Below, piece by piece: positions 1-8,118 of a stretch of 25,336 nucleotides of DNA (its first letter is position 1; each line of letters begins with the position of its first letter). The notes under the pieces are model-generated. The model did not search any database and had not been told where the DNA came from. It was given only the letters and a program-made list of their open reading frames with translations. Origin of the DNA: Bacteroidales bacterium (GTDB taxonomy: Bacteria; Bacteroidota; Bacteroidia; Bacteroidales; VadinHA17); NCBI GenBank assembly GCA_027451265.1, contig DAIDJT010000006.1, positions 1 to 25,336 on the forward strand, read 5' to 3'. Both the position numbers and the translations under genes were made by a program.

Positions 1-20
1 AATCTTCCAAATACGCTGCA

Positions 21-911
21 ATGAACACCTACCAGAACCATCCTCTCGCCGGGGCTGTCGATATTGACAGCGCATTCAACAAACTGTGGAGCTTCTACAA
101 GAAGTACTTCGTGGGTCTGTATATAATATCGGTTGTCGGCTCCCTGCTGACCTCAATGGCAGTTGCAGGGCTCGATCTCGCTTCACTGCAGACAACTACT
201 GATCCCGAAGAGATGCTCAAAATCATGAAGGGCATGGCAGGTCCTTATGCACTCGCATTGCTGGTATCACTGGTTCTGGGCGTTCTGTTGCATGCATGGG
301 TTCTTGACAGGCCTGCCGGCGAGGCAGGCTTCACCTCTGCCCTGCTCAGGAGATCACTTGTTGCGCTGGTGCCATACCTGGCAGCTATGATCATTTTCGG
401 GGTGCTGACAATGATGCTGGTTTCAATAGGGATAGTCCTTCTTGTACTCCCCGGGCTGTTTGCAATCTTTTACATGGCAACTGTCGGACTCTTTGTGATG
501 CCTGTAATTCTTGCCGAAACCCGTAACCCGCTGGAAGCCCTTACACGCTCCTTCAGGCTGACGCATAAAAACCTGTGGGCCAATATGGGTTGGGTTGTTG
601 TAGTAATACTGATTATGATTGTTGCGGCTATGGTACTTGGAGCAATTGTAATGCTTCCGTTCACCGGATCATTCATCAGGTCAATAGCCAATCCAGAGGA
701 GGCTGCGGCAATGCTTGAAATGACCCGCAACCCGGTCTATATAGGTCTCAGCTCGCTGACAGGCGGACTTGTGACTCCGGTGATGCCCATACTGGCATTC
801 CTGCTCTATTTCAGGAACAGGGGCGAAGAGGTGACTGTTGAAGTAACCACCGAGGGTGATAATGCTGTAAAGGTTGAGGATCTTTACCCTCCGATGCCTG
901 GCAGGGAGTAA
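21..911 (+). CDS. multi-pass integral membrane protein, function unknown
   Basis: A 296-residue protein with about six or seven hydrophobic segments, near residues 30-50, 75-95, 112-135, 136-165, 188-215 and 240-262. There is no signal peptide; a short polar N-terminus of about 25 residues comes first. The C-terminal 30 residues are polar, acidic and probably cytoplasmic. The segment around residues 165-185 (ILAETRNPLEAL then RSFRLTHKN) resembles the connector seen in uncharacterised glycerophosphodiester-phosphodiesterase-type membrane domains and similar bacterial membrane proteins, but I cannot assign a family. The ATG at 21 is the first in frame, but only 20 bases of upstream sequence are available. 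The gene converges on the symporter gene with 26 bp between stops. No function is proposed. Confidence 0.75.
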   Translation: MNTYQNHPLAGAVDIDSAFNKLWSFYKKYFVGLYIISVVGSLLTSMAVAGLDLASLQTTTDPEEMLKIMKGMAGPYALALLVSLVLGVLLHAWVLDRPAGEAGFTSALLRRSLVALVPYLAAMIIFGVLTMMLVSIGIVLLVLPGLFAIFYMATVGLFVMPVILAETRNPLEALTRSFRLTHKNLWANMGWVVVVILIMIVAAMVLGAIVMLPFTGSFIRSIANPEEAAAMLEMTRNPVYIGLSSLTGGLVTPVMPILAFLLYFRNRGEEVTVEVTTEGDNAVKVEDLYPPMPGRE

Positions 912-931
912 CGTTCTGTCAAACAGAAACG
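912..931. terminator. possible hairpin between convergent genes
   Basis: The 26-bp space between two convergent stop codons contains TTCTGT (914-919), loop CAA, ACAGAA (923-928). It is extended by a CG/CG pair across one bulged A. Its position suggests a shared 3'-end structure for both genes. There is no T-tract on either strand, so it is not a standard intrinsic terminator. Confidence 0.25.
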
Positions 932-937
932 CCAGCG

Positions 938-2674
938 TTACCTGTTAAATCTTTTCAGCATTTTTCCGGAGATTTTTTCGTCAGGGTACTGCTTCGCGAA
1001 AGTGAGCCAGTAATCCTTTACACTCTGCTTCATCTCCTTGCGAAGCAGGAGTATCCCAATCAGGTTAGGCACTGCCATAAGCACAATTGCTATGTAAGAC
1101 AGTGACCAGATGATGGTTGTATCAGTGAAGGAGGCAATAAAGTATGCCACCACGAAAATGATACGGTACCAGATCACATACTTCGGACCTGCAAGGAAGG
1201 TTACTGCCCGGTCGCCGTAGTATGACCATGAAATGGCTGTTGAGAAGGCGAACAGCAGCAGGCCGAAGGCAACGATATACTTGCCCCAGCCTTTCATAAT
1301 GCTCCTGCTGAAGGCAAATGTCGTCATCGGGGCGCTGTGAATGAGTGATTCGCCAATAATGTCGAAACCGGCAGGATTGGTCAGTTTACCGTTCTTAACG
1401 TCAATCACCCCGGTGAATGGTGCATTTCCTGCATTATATCTGACATTTTCAGCCAGTGAACGGGCGTGAATAAGGGAAACACCCTGGTTTCTGACCACTC
1501 CGTTCTCCACATCAAGCCGGCCGGTAAAAAGCGGAAGCGGAGCAGTGCCACGGACATGGTCACCGAGTCTGGCCACATCCCCGCTCCTGCTGTCGTCGAA
1601 GGAGCCAACAACATACTGCATGTCAGTAGTCTGGAAATGGTTTTCCGTTTTGGTGTTCCAGGCTCCCGAAGAGAGTACCACAAGCCCTGTCAGTGTACAG
1701 ATACAGATAGTGTCAATAAACGGTTCAAGCAGCGCTACCATACCTTCGGAAATAGGCTCCGGTGCCCTTGCAGCCGAGTGGGCTATCGGGGCAGAGCCCT
1801 GGCCTGACTCGTTGGAGAAAAGGCCCCTGTTGACCCCCCTGTTCATTGCAAAGGCGAAGGAGGCTCCAAGGAAACCGCCTGCAGCGGCCGATCCGGTAAA
1901 GGCATCACCGAAAATGGCGCCCAGTGATGGAAGGATGTTCTGATAATTGGAGAAGATCACGATAAGTGACCCGATCAGGTAAAGTATCGCCATGAACGGC
2001 ACCAACACAGAGGTGACCTTCGCAATACGCCTGATTCCGCCTATAATGATCAGGGCAAGAACAACCGAGAGAATGGCTCCGGTTACTATGTGCCTGATGC
2101 CAAATGTGGTGAAAACGGCATTTGAAATACTGTTAATCTGCGGCAGGCTGCCCGTCCCGAATGAGCAAAGTATGGTTGCTCCGGCAAAAAAGCTTCCCAG
2201 GATCAGCCCTGTCCTGATCACCTTTCCCTTGCGGGTTGTTATGTTAAGCCGCTTCTTCATGTAATACATAGGCCCGCCTGAGACACTGCCGTCAGGGAGT
2301 ATGTCCCTGTATTTGTGTGAAATGGATACCTCAACCATCTTGGTGCACATCCCTATTGCCGCGGTCAGAAGCATCCAGAAGAGAGCGGCCGGACCGCCCA
2401 GGTGGATGGCAAGCGCTACCCCGGCTATGTTTCCTGTCCCCACCGTACCGGAAAGGGCTGTTGCAAGTGACTGGAAATGTGATGTATCGCCTATATCATG
2501 AGAGTGATCATATTTCCCTTTGGTAATCCTGATGGCATGCCTGAAATAGCGTATCTGTGGAAAACCAAGATAAATTGTAAAGAAGAACCCGGTGCCGATG
2601 AGCAGGACCATGAACCAAACGTTCCCGCCAAGATAGCCGTCGAGCATTGTAAGAAAATCGTTGAACTTATGCAT
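938..2674 (-). CDS. sodium:alanine/glycine symporter (AGCS family) with a repeated soluble insert
   Basis: An inner-membrane cation:amino-acid symporter of the AGCS (Na_Ala_symp) family, predicted to import small neutral amino acids with Na+ or H+. The N-terminal half is canonical: the segment near 68-95 with SGTVGTGNIAGVA, SGGPMYYM at 132-139, and NRGVNRGLFSNESGQGSAPI at 278-297, the family signature. At 578 residues it is about 100 longer than the usual 450-490. The extra length is a polar block at about 342-450, between the helix ending SSGAW and the next helix. This block contains two related units, FTGRLDVENG (383-392) and FTGVIDVKNG (420-429). The ATG is at 2674; an A-rich leader precedes it with no obvious Shine-Dalgarno. 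It is transcribed in the same direction as the hydrogenase operon but separated from it by 260 bp and a terminator. Substrate cannot be read from sequence. Confidence 0.9.
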   Translation of the reverse strand: MHKFNDFLTMLDGYLGGNVWFMVLLIGTGFFFTIYLGFPQIRYFRHAIRITKGKYDHSHDIGDTSHFQSLATALSGTVGTGNIAGVALAIHLGGPAALFWMLLTAAIGMCTKMVEVSISHKYRDILPDGSVSGGPMYYMKKRLNITTRKGKVIRTGLILGSFFAGATILCSFGTGSLPQINSISNAVFTTFGIRHIVTGAILSVVLALIIIGGIRRIAKVTSVLVPFMAILYLIGSLIVIFSNYQNILPSLGAIFGDAFTGSAAAGGFLGASFAFAMNRGVNRGLFSNESGQGSAPIAHSAARAPEPISEGMVALLEPFIDTICICTLTGLVVLSSGAWNTKTENHFQTTDMQYVVGSFDDSRSGDVARLGDHVRGTAPLPLFTGRLDVENGVVRNQGVSLIHARSLAENVRYNAGNAPFTGVIDVKNGKLTNPAGFDIIGESLIHSAPMTTFAFSRSIMKGWGKYIVAFGLLLFAFSTAISWSYYGDRAVTFLAGPKYVIWYRIIFVVAYFIASFTDTTIIWSLSYIAIVLMAVPNLIGILLLRKEMKQSVKDYWLTFAKQYPDEKISGKMLKRFNR

Positions 2675-2875
2675 TTTGGATCAGGTGTTGGGGTGATAGG
2701 TTAATTGGTTTTAATAATCATGCACGCTCATAATTACTGCCGGCTTCTGTCATGATCCGGCTGATTTTCTAAAATTGGCAAAAAACTGCTTAGCTGCCAA
2801 CTTTTATGCTGAATAACAGGAAAACATTTTTTTTTAATTCCGGGATTTCAATCGGTTCCGGAGGTGAGGATTATT

Positions 2876-2911
2876 AAAAAAAACAGAGACGCCGGTGATC
2901 AACGTCTCTGT
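2876..2911 (-). terminator. intrinsic terminator of the hydCBA operon
   Basis: Perfect 9-bp inverted repeat, ACAGAGACG (2883-2891) and CGTCTCTGT (2903-2911), with an 11-nt loop. Eight A residues at 2876-2883 read as a U-tract on the minus-strand transcript immediately after the stem. It lies 24 bp past the hydA stop codon, as expected for a Rho-independent terminator. Confidence 0.85.
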
Positions 2912-2934
2912 CTTACTGTTTATCATATAATTAA

Positions 2935-4716
2935 TTAATATGATTCCCTTTCAATATAGTGGGTATGAAGGAGTTCATGTGATTTATGTCCGTTGGGCTT
3001 TTCAAGGAACTCCTTGTAGATGGCAACCACTTCAGGGTTCTCGTGAGACTTCCTGAGGTCCATATGCATGTCCTCAGAATAGATTGCCTCCATACGTTTC
3101 TTCCGTATTTCAACGTTGGTTGGTATGGGCTGACCGCCGCCGCCGATGCATCCCCCGGGGCAGGCCATTATCTCGATGAAGTGATATGATGCCTTGCCAG
3201 TGCTCACTGCCTTCGCTACCTTGTTGGCATTGACAAGACCGTGGGCTATTGCGACCTTCAGCTCGGCTCCTTCAAGGAATCTCCATTCCTCCGTTGTGCC
3301 TTCAATCTTAACCGTGGCTTCCTTCACTCCTTCCATACCCCTGACAGGAGTGATATTCAGGTTCGTGAAAGGTACCGGCTTGCCGGTAACGAGCTCATAC
3401 GCAGTACGCAGGGCTGCTTCCATCACGCCGCCGGTAGCTCCGAAGATGACAGCGGCGCCAGTGGATGAACCCATGATTGAATCATAACGCGCCGGCTCCA
3501 GTGTGCGGAAGTCTATCCCCGCCTGCTTGATCATAACTGCAAGTTCGCGTGTCGTGAGAACAAAGTCGATGTCCTTGTAACCGCTGGACCTCATCTCGGG
3601 CCTGTCAGCCTCGTACTTCTTGGCCGTGCATGGCATAATTGAAACTGATACGATTTTGGCAGGATCGATATTCCGCTTCTGGGCGTAGAAGGTCTTGGCC
3701 AGTGCTCCGAACATCTGCTGGGGCGATTTGCACGTCGACAGGTTGGGGAGCATATGAGGATATTTATGTTCGATGAACTTGATCCATCCCGGAGAGCAGG
3801 ACGTGAACATCGGCAGCGCCGTATTCTTGTCCTTCTCAACAAGCACCTTCTTCAGCCTGGTGAGAAGCTCGGTACCCTCCTCGATAATTGTAAGGTCAGC
3901 TGTGAAGTCGGTGTCAAGCACCGAATCAAATCCGAGCTGGCGAAGGGCGGTAACCATCTTGCCAGTCACCCTCTCACCCGGGTCATAACCGAGATCTTCC
4001 CCAAGGGCTACCCTGACGGCCGGGGCTGTCTGCACAACCACATGTTTATCAGGATCATAGATGGCGTCCCAAACCTGGTCGATATAGGTCTTTTCGGTAA
4101 GTGCTCCCGTCGGGCAGCGGTTGACGCACTGTCCGCAGTTGGTGCATACCACGTGGCTCATCGGCCTGTCATGGAATGACGAGATCTTCATGTGAGCCCC
4201 CTTGTTCGCGACAGCGATTGCGGAGACATGCTGCAACTGGGCGCATGTGCGCACGCAGCGCTGGCACCTGATGCACTTGCTGTCATCCTTGAGGAATGAA
4301 GGTGACGACCTGTCAATATTATATGCATGATCCTCAACCAGGTCGAGGAATATATGCTCGCCGAACGAATACTCGTTTGCCAGTGTCTGCAGTTCGCACT
4401 TCTGGTTCTTGTAGCACTTTGTGCAGTCTGCCCTGTGCTCTGAAAGAAGAAGCTCGACGATATGTTTGCGTGCATTTCTCACCTTGAGTGAGTTGGTATG
4501 GATGTCCATCCCTTCCGAGACAGGCATCGCGCAGGCGGCAATAAGAGTGCGGGCACCCTTCTGTTCCACCACGCAGACGCGGCAGTTGCCTGCCACACAG
4601 AGATCCGGGTGGTTGCAGAGAGTCGGGATGTTTACACCCAGCTGTTTTGCAGCTTCAAGAACTGTGGTTCCTTCTGCTACCTTTACTTCCTGATCATTTA
4701 TCTTAAGAGTAACCAT
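2935..4716 (-). CDS. hydA: [FeFe]-hydrogenase catalytic subunit HydA (multimeric, NAD(P)H-linked type)
   Basis: Catalytic subunit of a cytoplasmic HydABC hydrogenase interconverting H2 with protons and electrons. With the ATG at 4716 it has 593 residues. Order: a [2Fe-2S] domain (C34, C45, C48, C62), a His-Cys [4Fe-4S] site (H94, C98, C101, C107), two [4Fe-4S] ferredoxin motifs (C148/151/154/158 and C191/194/197/201), then the H-cluster domain with L1 TSCSPGW (305-311), L2 MPCTAKKYE (361-369) and L3 ACPGGCIGGGGQP (518-530), and a C-terminal small-subunit-like region. L1 has Ser308 where many enzymes have a second Cys. No C-terminal extra [2Fe-2S] domain is present. An in-frame ATG at 4782 would overlap hydB by 50 bp and add unrelated residues, so 4716 (16 bp after the hydB stop) is preferred. 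Last gene of hydCBA. Maturases HydE, HydF and HydG are not in the window. Confidence 0.95.
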   Translation of the reverse strand: MVTLKINDQEVKVAEGTTVLEAAKQLGVNIPTLCNHPDLCVAGNCRVCVVEQKGARTLIAACAMPVSEGMDIHTNSLKVRNARKHIVELLLSEHRADCTKCYKNQKCELQTLANEYSFGEHIFLDLVEDHAYNIDRSSPSFLKDDSKCIRCQRCVRTCAQLQHVSAIAVANKGAHMKISSFHDRPMSHVVCTNCGQCVNRCPTGALTEKTYIDQVWDAIYDPDKHVVVQTAPAVRVALGEDLGYDPGERVTGKMVTALRQLGFDSVLDTDFTADLTIIEEGTELLTRLKKVLVEKDKNTALPMFTSCSPGWIKFIEHKYPHMLPNLSTCKSPQQMFGALAKTFYAQKRNIDPAKIVSVSIMPCTAKKYEADRPEMRSSGYKDIDFVLTTRELAVMIKQAGIDFRTLEPARYDSIMGSSTGAAVIFGATGGVMEAALRTAYELVTGKPVPFTNLNITPVRGMEGVKEATVKIEGTTEEWRFLEGAELKVAIAHGLVNANKVAKAVSTGKASYHFIEIMACPGGCIGGGGQPIPTNVEIRKKRMEAIYSEDMHMDLRKSHENPEVVAIYKEFLEKPNGHKSHELLHTHYIERESY

Positions 4717-4732
4717 TTTATTCTTTGCTGTT

Positions 4733-5893
4733 TTAGTAAATAATCTCTTCCCTGAAATTCTCGACAATTGATCTGAAGGCATTGCCCACAGACTGGCCCA
4801 GGCCGCATTTCGATGCCACCTTCATGGTGTCAGCAAGCTTCACCAGTTCATTCAGATAGGTTGACTTGGCTTCTCCCTTCTTGACCTTCTCAACACCCTT
4901 GAGGAGTTGCTGGCATCCTACCCTGCACGGGGTGCACTGGCCGCATGACTCCTCGGTAAAGAAATCAAGGTAGTTGTGAAGCACATTGTACATCGAGCGG
5001 GAGCTGTTGAACAGCTTCATGGAACCACCTGTGGGGACCCCTTCAAACCCGATAATTGTCTCGGCAAACTTCTTGCGTGGCACGCAGAATCCTGATGCTC
5101 CCCCTACCTGTACAGCCTTCGTGTCACCGTCGCCAAACTCGTTCACGAACTCCTGCACTGTCATGCCAAGCTCAAGCTCGAATATTCCCGGAATGGGTGT
5201 GTCTCCTGATATGGAGAAGACCTTTGACCCGCGTGAGTCCTTGGTTCCCAGCTTGACATATTCCTGCGGACCTTTTTCGATGATCATCACTGCCGTGACG
5301 AGGGTCTCGACGTTGTTGATGGAAGTTGGCTTTGAGAAAAGACCGCTGACAGTCGGATAAGGCGGTTTGTTTCGCGGTTCACCGCGGAAGCCCTCTATTG
5401 ATTCGAACAGGGCGCTCTCCTCACCGCAGATATAAGCGCCGCTGCCCATGCGGTATTCAATGCTGAAGTCGTATCCTATCTCGTTTATCATCTTGTGGAA
5501 CTTATGAAGCTCCACAAACAGCTGCGGCAGAAGGAACCTGTATTCACCCCTGAGGTAAATGTAACCCTTCCTTGCACCCATTGCCTTTCCTGCAATGGCC
5601 ATCCCGGCATAAACCTTTGACGCAACCTTGTCAAGTATCTCACGGTCCTTGAATGTGCCGGGTTCGCCCTCATCGGCATTGCATACTATATATTTTTCCG
5701 GGTCCTTTTCAGCGGCAGTGTACTTCCATTTCAGCCCGGTCGGGAAACCGGCACCGCCGCGTCCCTTCAGGCCTGATTCAAGAATCTCCTGAATTATCTC
5801 TTCGCTGGTCATTTCGAAGGCTTTGGTCATGACCTTCCTGACATCAACGCTTTCGAATATAAGGTCAACCTTTGTAAGTCCTTTATTGTCCAT
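4733..5893 (-). CDS. hydB: NuoF-like flavoprotein subunit HydB of the [FeFe]-hydrogenase, compact form
   Basis: NAD(P)H-oxidising FMN subunit that exchanges electrons with HydA. The NuoF core is complete: a glycine-rich nucleotide/FMN site GRGGAGFPTGLKW (44-56), CNADEGEPGTFKDRE (71-85), GAYICGEESAL (152-162), an SLBB-like region near 233-272, and a C-terminal [4Fe-4S] site with C317, C320, C323 and C363. At 386 residues it is much shorter than Thermotoga-type HydB or HndC (about 600). It lacks both the N-terminal thioredoxin-like [2Fe-2S] domain and the C-terminal two-cluster ferredoxin domain, and no separate gene for either is seen. It lies 15 bp after hydC and 16 bp before hydA, so it is clearly co-transcribed. 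A formate dehydrogenase or complex I subunit is unlikely given the adjacent hydA. Confidence 0.93.
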   Translation of the reverse strand: MDNKGLTKVDLIFESVDVRKVMTKAFEMTSEEIIQEILESGLKGRGGAGFPTGLKWKYTAAEKDPEKYIVCNADEGEPGTFKDREILDKVASKVYAGMAIAGKAMGARKGYIYLRGEYRFLLPQLFVELHKFHKMINEIGYDFSIEYRMGSGAYICGEESALFESIEGFRGEPRNKPPYPTVSGLFSKPTSINNVETLVTAVMIIEKGPQEYVKLGTKDSRGSKVFSISGDTPIPGIFELELGMTVQEFVNEFGDGDTKAVQVGGASGFCVPRKKFAETIIGFEGVPTGGSMKLFNSSRSMYNVLHNYLDFFTEESCGQCTPCRVGCQQLLKGVEKVKKGEAKSTYLNELVKLADTMKVASKCGLGQSVGNAFRSIVENFREEIIY

Positions 5894-5908
5894 TTCAGTG
5901 CCTCCCTT

Positions 5909-6373
5909 TTATTTACGCATATAACCTTTAATCACATCAATAACTGTCTCAGGTGTCAGATCAGTATAGGGCATGTCATTGATCAGCATCGCGGGAGCCT
6001 TGTGACACCATCCTATGCAGTTGGTTTCAAGCAGTGTGAACATCTTGTCAGGGGTGGTCTCCCCAACCCTGATCTTCAGGATATCCTCAATTGTGCTTAT
6101 AATATCATTCTTCCCCTTCATCGAGCAGGTAATTGTCTTGCAGACCCTGATCACATTCTTTCCTCGCTCCTGGGTGTCAAGGAAAGTGTAGAATGAGGCT
6201 GTTCCGTATACCTCCGCAGCTGAGATGTCAAGCTCGGTGGCAACCTCCACCATCGATTCATCTGTAAGGTAATTGTACTTTTTCACAATATCCTGAAGGA
6301 TGGGCATGAGACTCTCCCTCTTGCGGCCATGCTTTTCAGCCAGTTCCTTCACTAAGTTACCGGTGTGATACAT
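5909..6373 (-). CDS. hydC: NuoE-like [2Fe-2S] subunit HydC of the [FeFe]-hydrogenase
   Basis: Small electron-transfer subunit of the HydABC complex. The 154-residue protein has the NuoE/thioredoxin-like [2Fe-2S] fold: an N-terminal helical part (about 1-60, containing AAEVYGTASFYTF at 52-64) and four cluster cysteines, C78 and C83 (CKTITC) plus C119 and C123 (CIGWC). Length is normal for the family. It is first in the minus-strand operon, followed by hydB and hydA with 15-16 bp spacings, so its promoter should lie in the 331-bp gap upstream. I found no convincing Bacteroidota-type promoter element there. Confidence 0.93.
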   Translation of the reverse strand: MYHTGNLVKELAEKHGRKRESLMPILQDIVKKYNYLTDESMVEVATELDISAAEVYGTASFYTFLDTQERGKNVIRVCKTITCSMKGKNDIISTIEDILKIRVGETTPDKMFTLLETNCIGWCHKAPAMLINDMPYTDLTPETVIDVIKGYMRK

Positions 6374-6704
6374 TTCTGTTGGTTTTTAAGTATTTAGAGT
6401 TTAAACGTAATCTCGGGGTTGAAATTTTCGATTGTGAAATTAATAACAATAGAAATCCAAAAACATTACATAAGTCATGTTTATAAATAATCGTGGTTCA
6501 AAAATTGAGTTCTTCCTGGCAGTTCATAAGCCTCACAATTAAGCCTTATGGCCAAAATACAAAAAAGACTGCGGAAATTGTCTTCAGGCTGGTGCGGAAC
6601 CTGAAATCCGGTCTGAAACTATTGCATCCGAACGGATTATTTTGTAAATTGGTCTTGATGCCTGTTGCGAAACAGATAAATATTAATTAATAAGGAAATG
6701 CAAA
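6374..6704. other. divergent intergenic region between hydC and the CxxC protein gene
   Basis: 331 bp without a supportable gene, separating the minus-strand hydrogenase operon from the plus-strand small protein gene. The hydC side (6374-6490) is clearly AT-rich. The region must hold promoters for both directions, but no TTTG / TAnnTTTG pair with proper spacing was found on either strand. A 65-codon open frame at 6493-6690 has no recognisable protein features and was rejected. Confidence 0.6.
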
Positions 6705-7118
6705 ATGGCCGTTGAATATTTATGCAAAGCATGCAGGGGACACCTGAATGTGAAAACATCAATCGTGCTCTCTGCCACGAAGCTGAACAGCTCAAAGAGA
6801 GGCCTGGTCTTTCTTAATCCTGAGCTGGGCAACTACACAAAAACGACACACCCGTCGTTTGAACTTGAAACGGGCTCTGAATACCTGATCAACTGCCCCA
6901 TTTGTCACTCCCAGCTTAACAGCATGAAATATCCTCACCTGGTCAGGGTAATAATGATCGATGAGAACGGCAAGGAGTTTGACATCTATTTCTCAGGCAT
7001 CGTAGGTGAACAATGCACCTACAAGATCAGTGACGCCGGTGTGGAAAAAACAGGCCCCGACGCCCAACTGTACGATAAGTATTTTGACATCCCAAAAGAG
7101 GACCGGAAATACCTCTAG
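6705..7118 (+). CDS. small protein with two CxxC pairs (zinc-ribbon-like), function unknown
   Basis: A 137-residue soluble protein. It has CKAC at residues 7-10 and CPIC at 64-67, separated by a basic and beta-rich stretch, as in a split zinc ribbon or rubredoxin-like metal site. A further lone Cys lies at 104. The second half is acidic and ends DKYFDIPKEDRKYL. No signal peptide or membrane segment is present. The ATG at 6705 follows an A-rich leader (GGAAATGCAAA). It stands alone: upstream is the divergent hydrogenase operon, downstream 157 bp precede the pectin cluster and a possible terminator lies between. I do not recognise the family. A metal-binding or redox/regulatory role is only a guess from the Cys pairs. 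Confidence 0.7.
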   Translation: MAVEYLCKACRGHLNVKTSIVLSATKLNSSKRGLVFLNPELGNYTKTTHPSFELETGSEYLINCPICHSQLNSMKYPHLVRVIMIDENGKEFDIYFSGIVGEQCTYKISDAGVEKTGPDAQLYDKYFDIPKEDRKYL

Positions 7119-7145
7119 AAGACTATCTTCTTTACGGTCTTTTTT
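7101..7145 (+). terminator. probable intrinsic terminator after the CxxC protein gene
   Basis: Outer stem GACCG (7101-7105) with CGGTC (7135-7139), inner stem AGAAGA (7117-7122) with TCTTCT (7126-7131), then a run of T residues at 7140-7145. It overlaps the end of the coding region and the two stems are joined by an asymmetric internal loop, so it is a moderate candidate. It would insulate the kdu operon. Confidence 0.35.
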
Positions 7146-7275
7146 CCACAGTGTCTTTACCTCAGTTCCCGGCCGGTGCCGGCATGATATTGTATAATTA
7201 ATGCACATATCTTGCCGATTCGTCCACTACTTTTATTTATTTTAATCCAACTTTGCAATTCATAACCCGAAAGGA

Positions 7276-8118
7276 ATGAAAACCAATATTGAATTGAGAT
7301 ATGCCGCTCACCCTGACGATGTCAGGCGGTGGGATACAGATCGGCTGCGCAGGGAACACCTGGTATCGCCGCTGTTTCAGGATAATACCGTTACATTGGT
7401 GTACACCCTTTATGACAGGATGGTCGCCGGTGGCGCCAAACCCGCCGGTGAAGTCCTGAAACTTGAACCTGTTGACGAGGTAAAAGCGGCATTCTTCCTC
7501 CACAGGCGTGAGATGGGTATCTTCAACGTCGGAGGTCCCGGTAAGATAACCGCAGGAGGAACAGTTTACGGCCTGGGATACAAGGAGGCCCTGTATCTCG
7601 GCAGCGGTGACAGGGAAGTGGTTTTTGAAAGCGACGATGCCGCCAATCCTGCTCTCTTTTACTTTAACTCAGCTCCGGCCCACAGAAACTATCCTGACCG
7701 CAAGGTGACGAAGGATGAATGCATATCTGCTGAAATGGGATCGGCAGAAGCCGCCAACCACAGGGTTATCAACAAGATGATAGTCAGGGAGGTGCTCGAA
7801 ACCTGCCAGTTGCAGATGGGAATGACCGAACTGAAGCCGGGCAGCGTATGGAACACAATGCCTCCGCATACCCACGGCCGCCGGATGGAAGTCTACTTTT
7901 ACTTTGAAGTGCCTGACGGCAGTGTGGTATGCCACCTCATGGGCCAGTCATCCGAGACGAGACATATCTGGATGAAGAACAACGAGGCTGTGATATCTCC
8001 CCAGTGGTCTATCCACTCAGCCACGGCAACCTCCAGTTACACATTCATCTGGGGCATGGCCGGTGAAAACCTCGACTACGGAGACCAGGATTTCCTGAAA
8101 CAGACTGACCTGCGTTGA
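7276..8118 (+). CDS. kduI: 5-keto-4-deoxyuronate isomerase KduI
   Basis: Cytoplasmic isomerase converting 5-keto-4-deoxyuronate (4-deoxy-L-threo-5-hexosulose uronate), which forms spontaneously from unsaturated galacturonate, to 3-deoxy-D-glycero-2,5-hexodiulosonate. The protein has 280 residues, against 278 for E. coli KduI. It carries the cupin zinc ligands in MPPHTHGRRMEVYFYF (His198, His200, Glu205) and QWSIHSA (His247), each offset by two from E. coli numbering. GGPGKITAGGT (86-96) is also typical. The ATG at 7276 follows GAAAGGA. First gene of the pectin cluster; its TGA (8116-8118) is 2 bp before the kduD ATG, so the two steps are translationally linked. Confidence 0.96.
   Translation: MKTNIELRYAAHPDDVRRWDTDRLRREHLVSPLFQDNTVTLVYTLYDRMVAGGAKPAGEVLKLEPVDEVKAAFFLHRREMGIFNVGGPGKITAGGTVYGLGYKEALYLGSGDREVVFESDDAANPALFYFNSAPAHRNYPDRKVTKDECISAEMGSAEAANHRVINKMIVREVLETCQLQMGMTELKPGSVWNTMPPHTHGRRMEVYFYFEVPDGSVVCHLMGQSSETRHIWMKNNEAVISPQWSIHSATATSSYTFIWGMAGENLDYGDQDFLKQTDLR

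Noticed and set aside
2775..2800. TTGGCA / TGCCAA inverted repeat upstream of the symporter gene
   Set aside because: Six-bp arms with a 14-nt AT-rich loop and no T-tract on the useful strand; could be chance.
4717..4782. Upstream in-frame ATG extending HydA by 22 residues
   Set aside because: It overlaps hydB coding sequence by 50 bp and the added residues do not belong to the [2Fe-2S] domain, which starts normally at MVTLKIND.
6622..6644. TTG ... TTATTTTG as a Bacteroidota promoter for the CxxC protein gene
   Set aside because: The -7 match is imperfect and the spacing between the elements is too short.
6493..6690. Plus-strand open frame of 65 codons in the hydC upstream gap
   Set aside because: No recognisable domain, atypical composition, no clear ribosome binding site; it lies in a region expected to hold promoters.
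7193..7198. TATAAT box upstream of kduI
   Set aside because: It resembles an E. coli -10 element, but Bacteroidota primary promoters use TAnnTTTG at -7; no matching -33 element at correct spacing was found here or for the TACTTTTA at 7228-7235.
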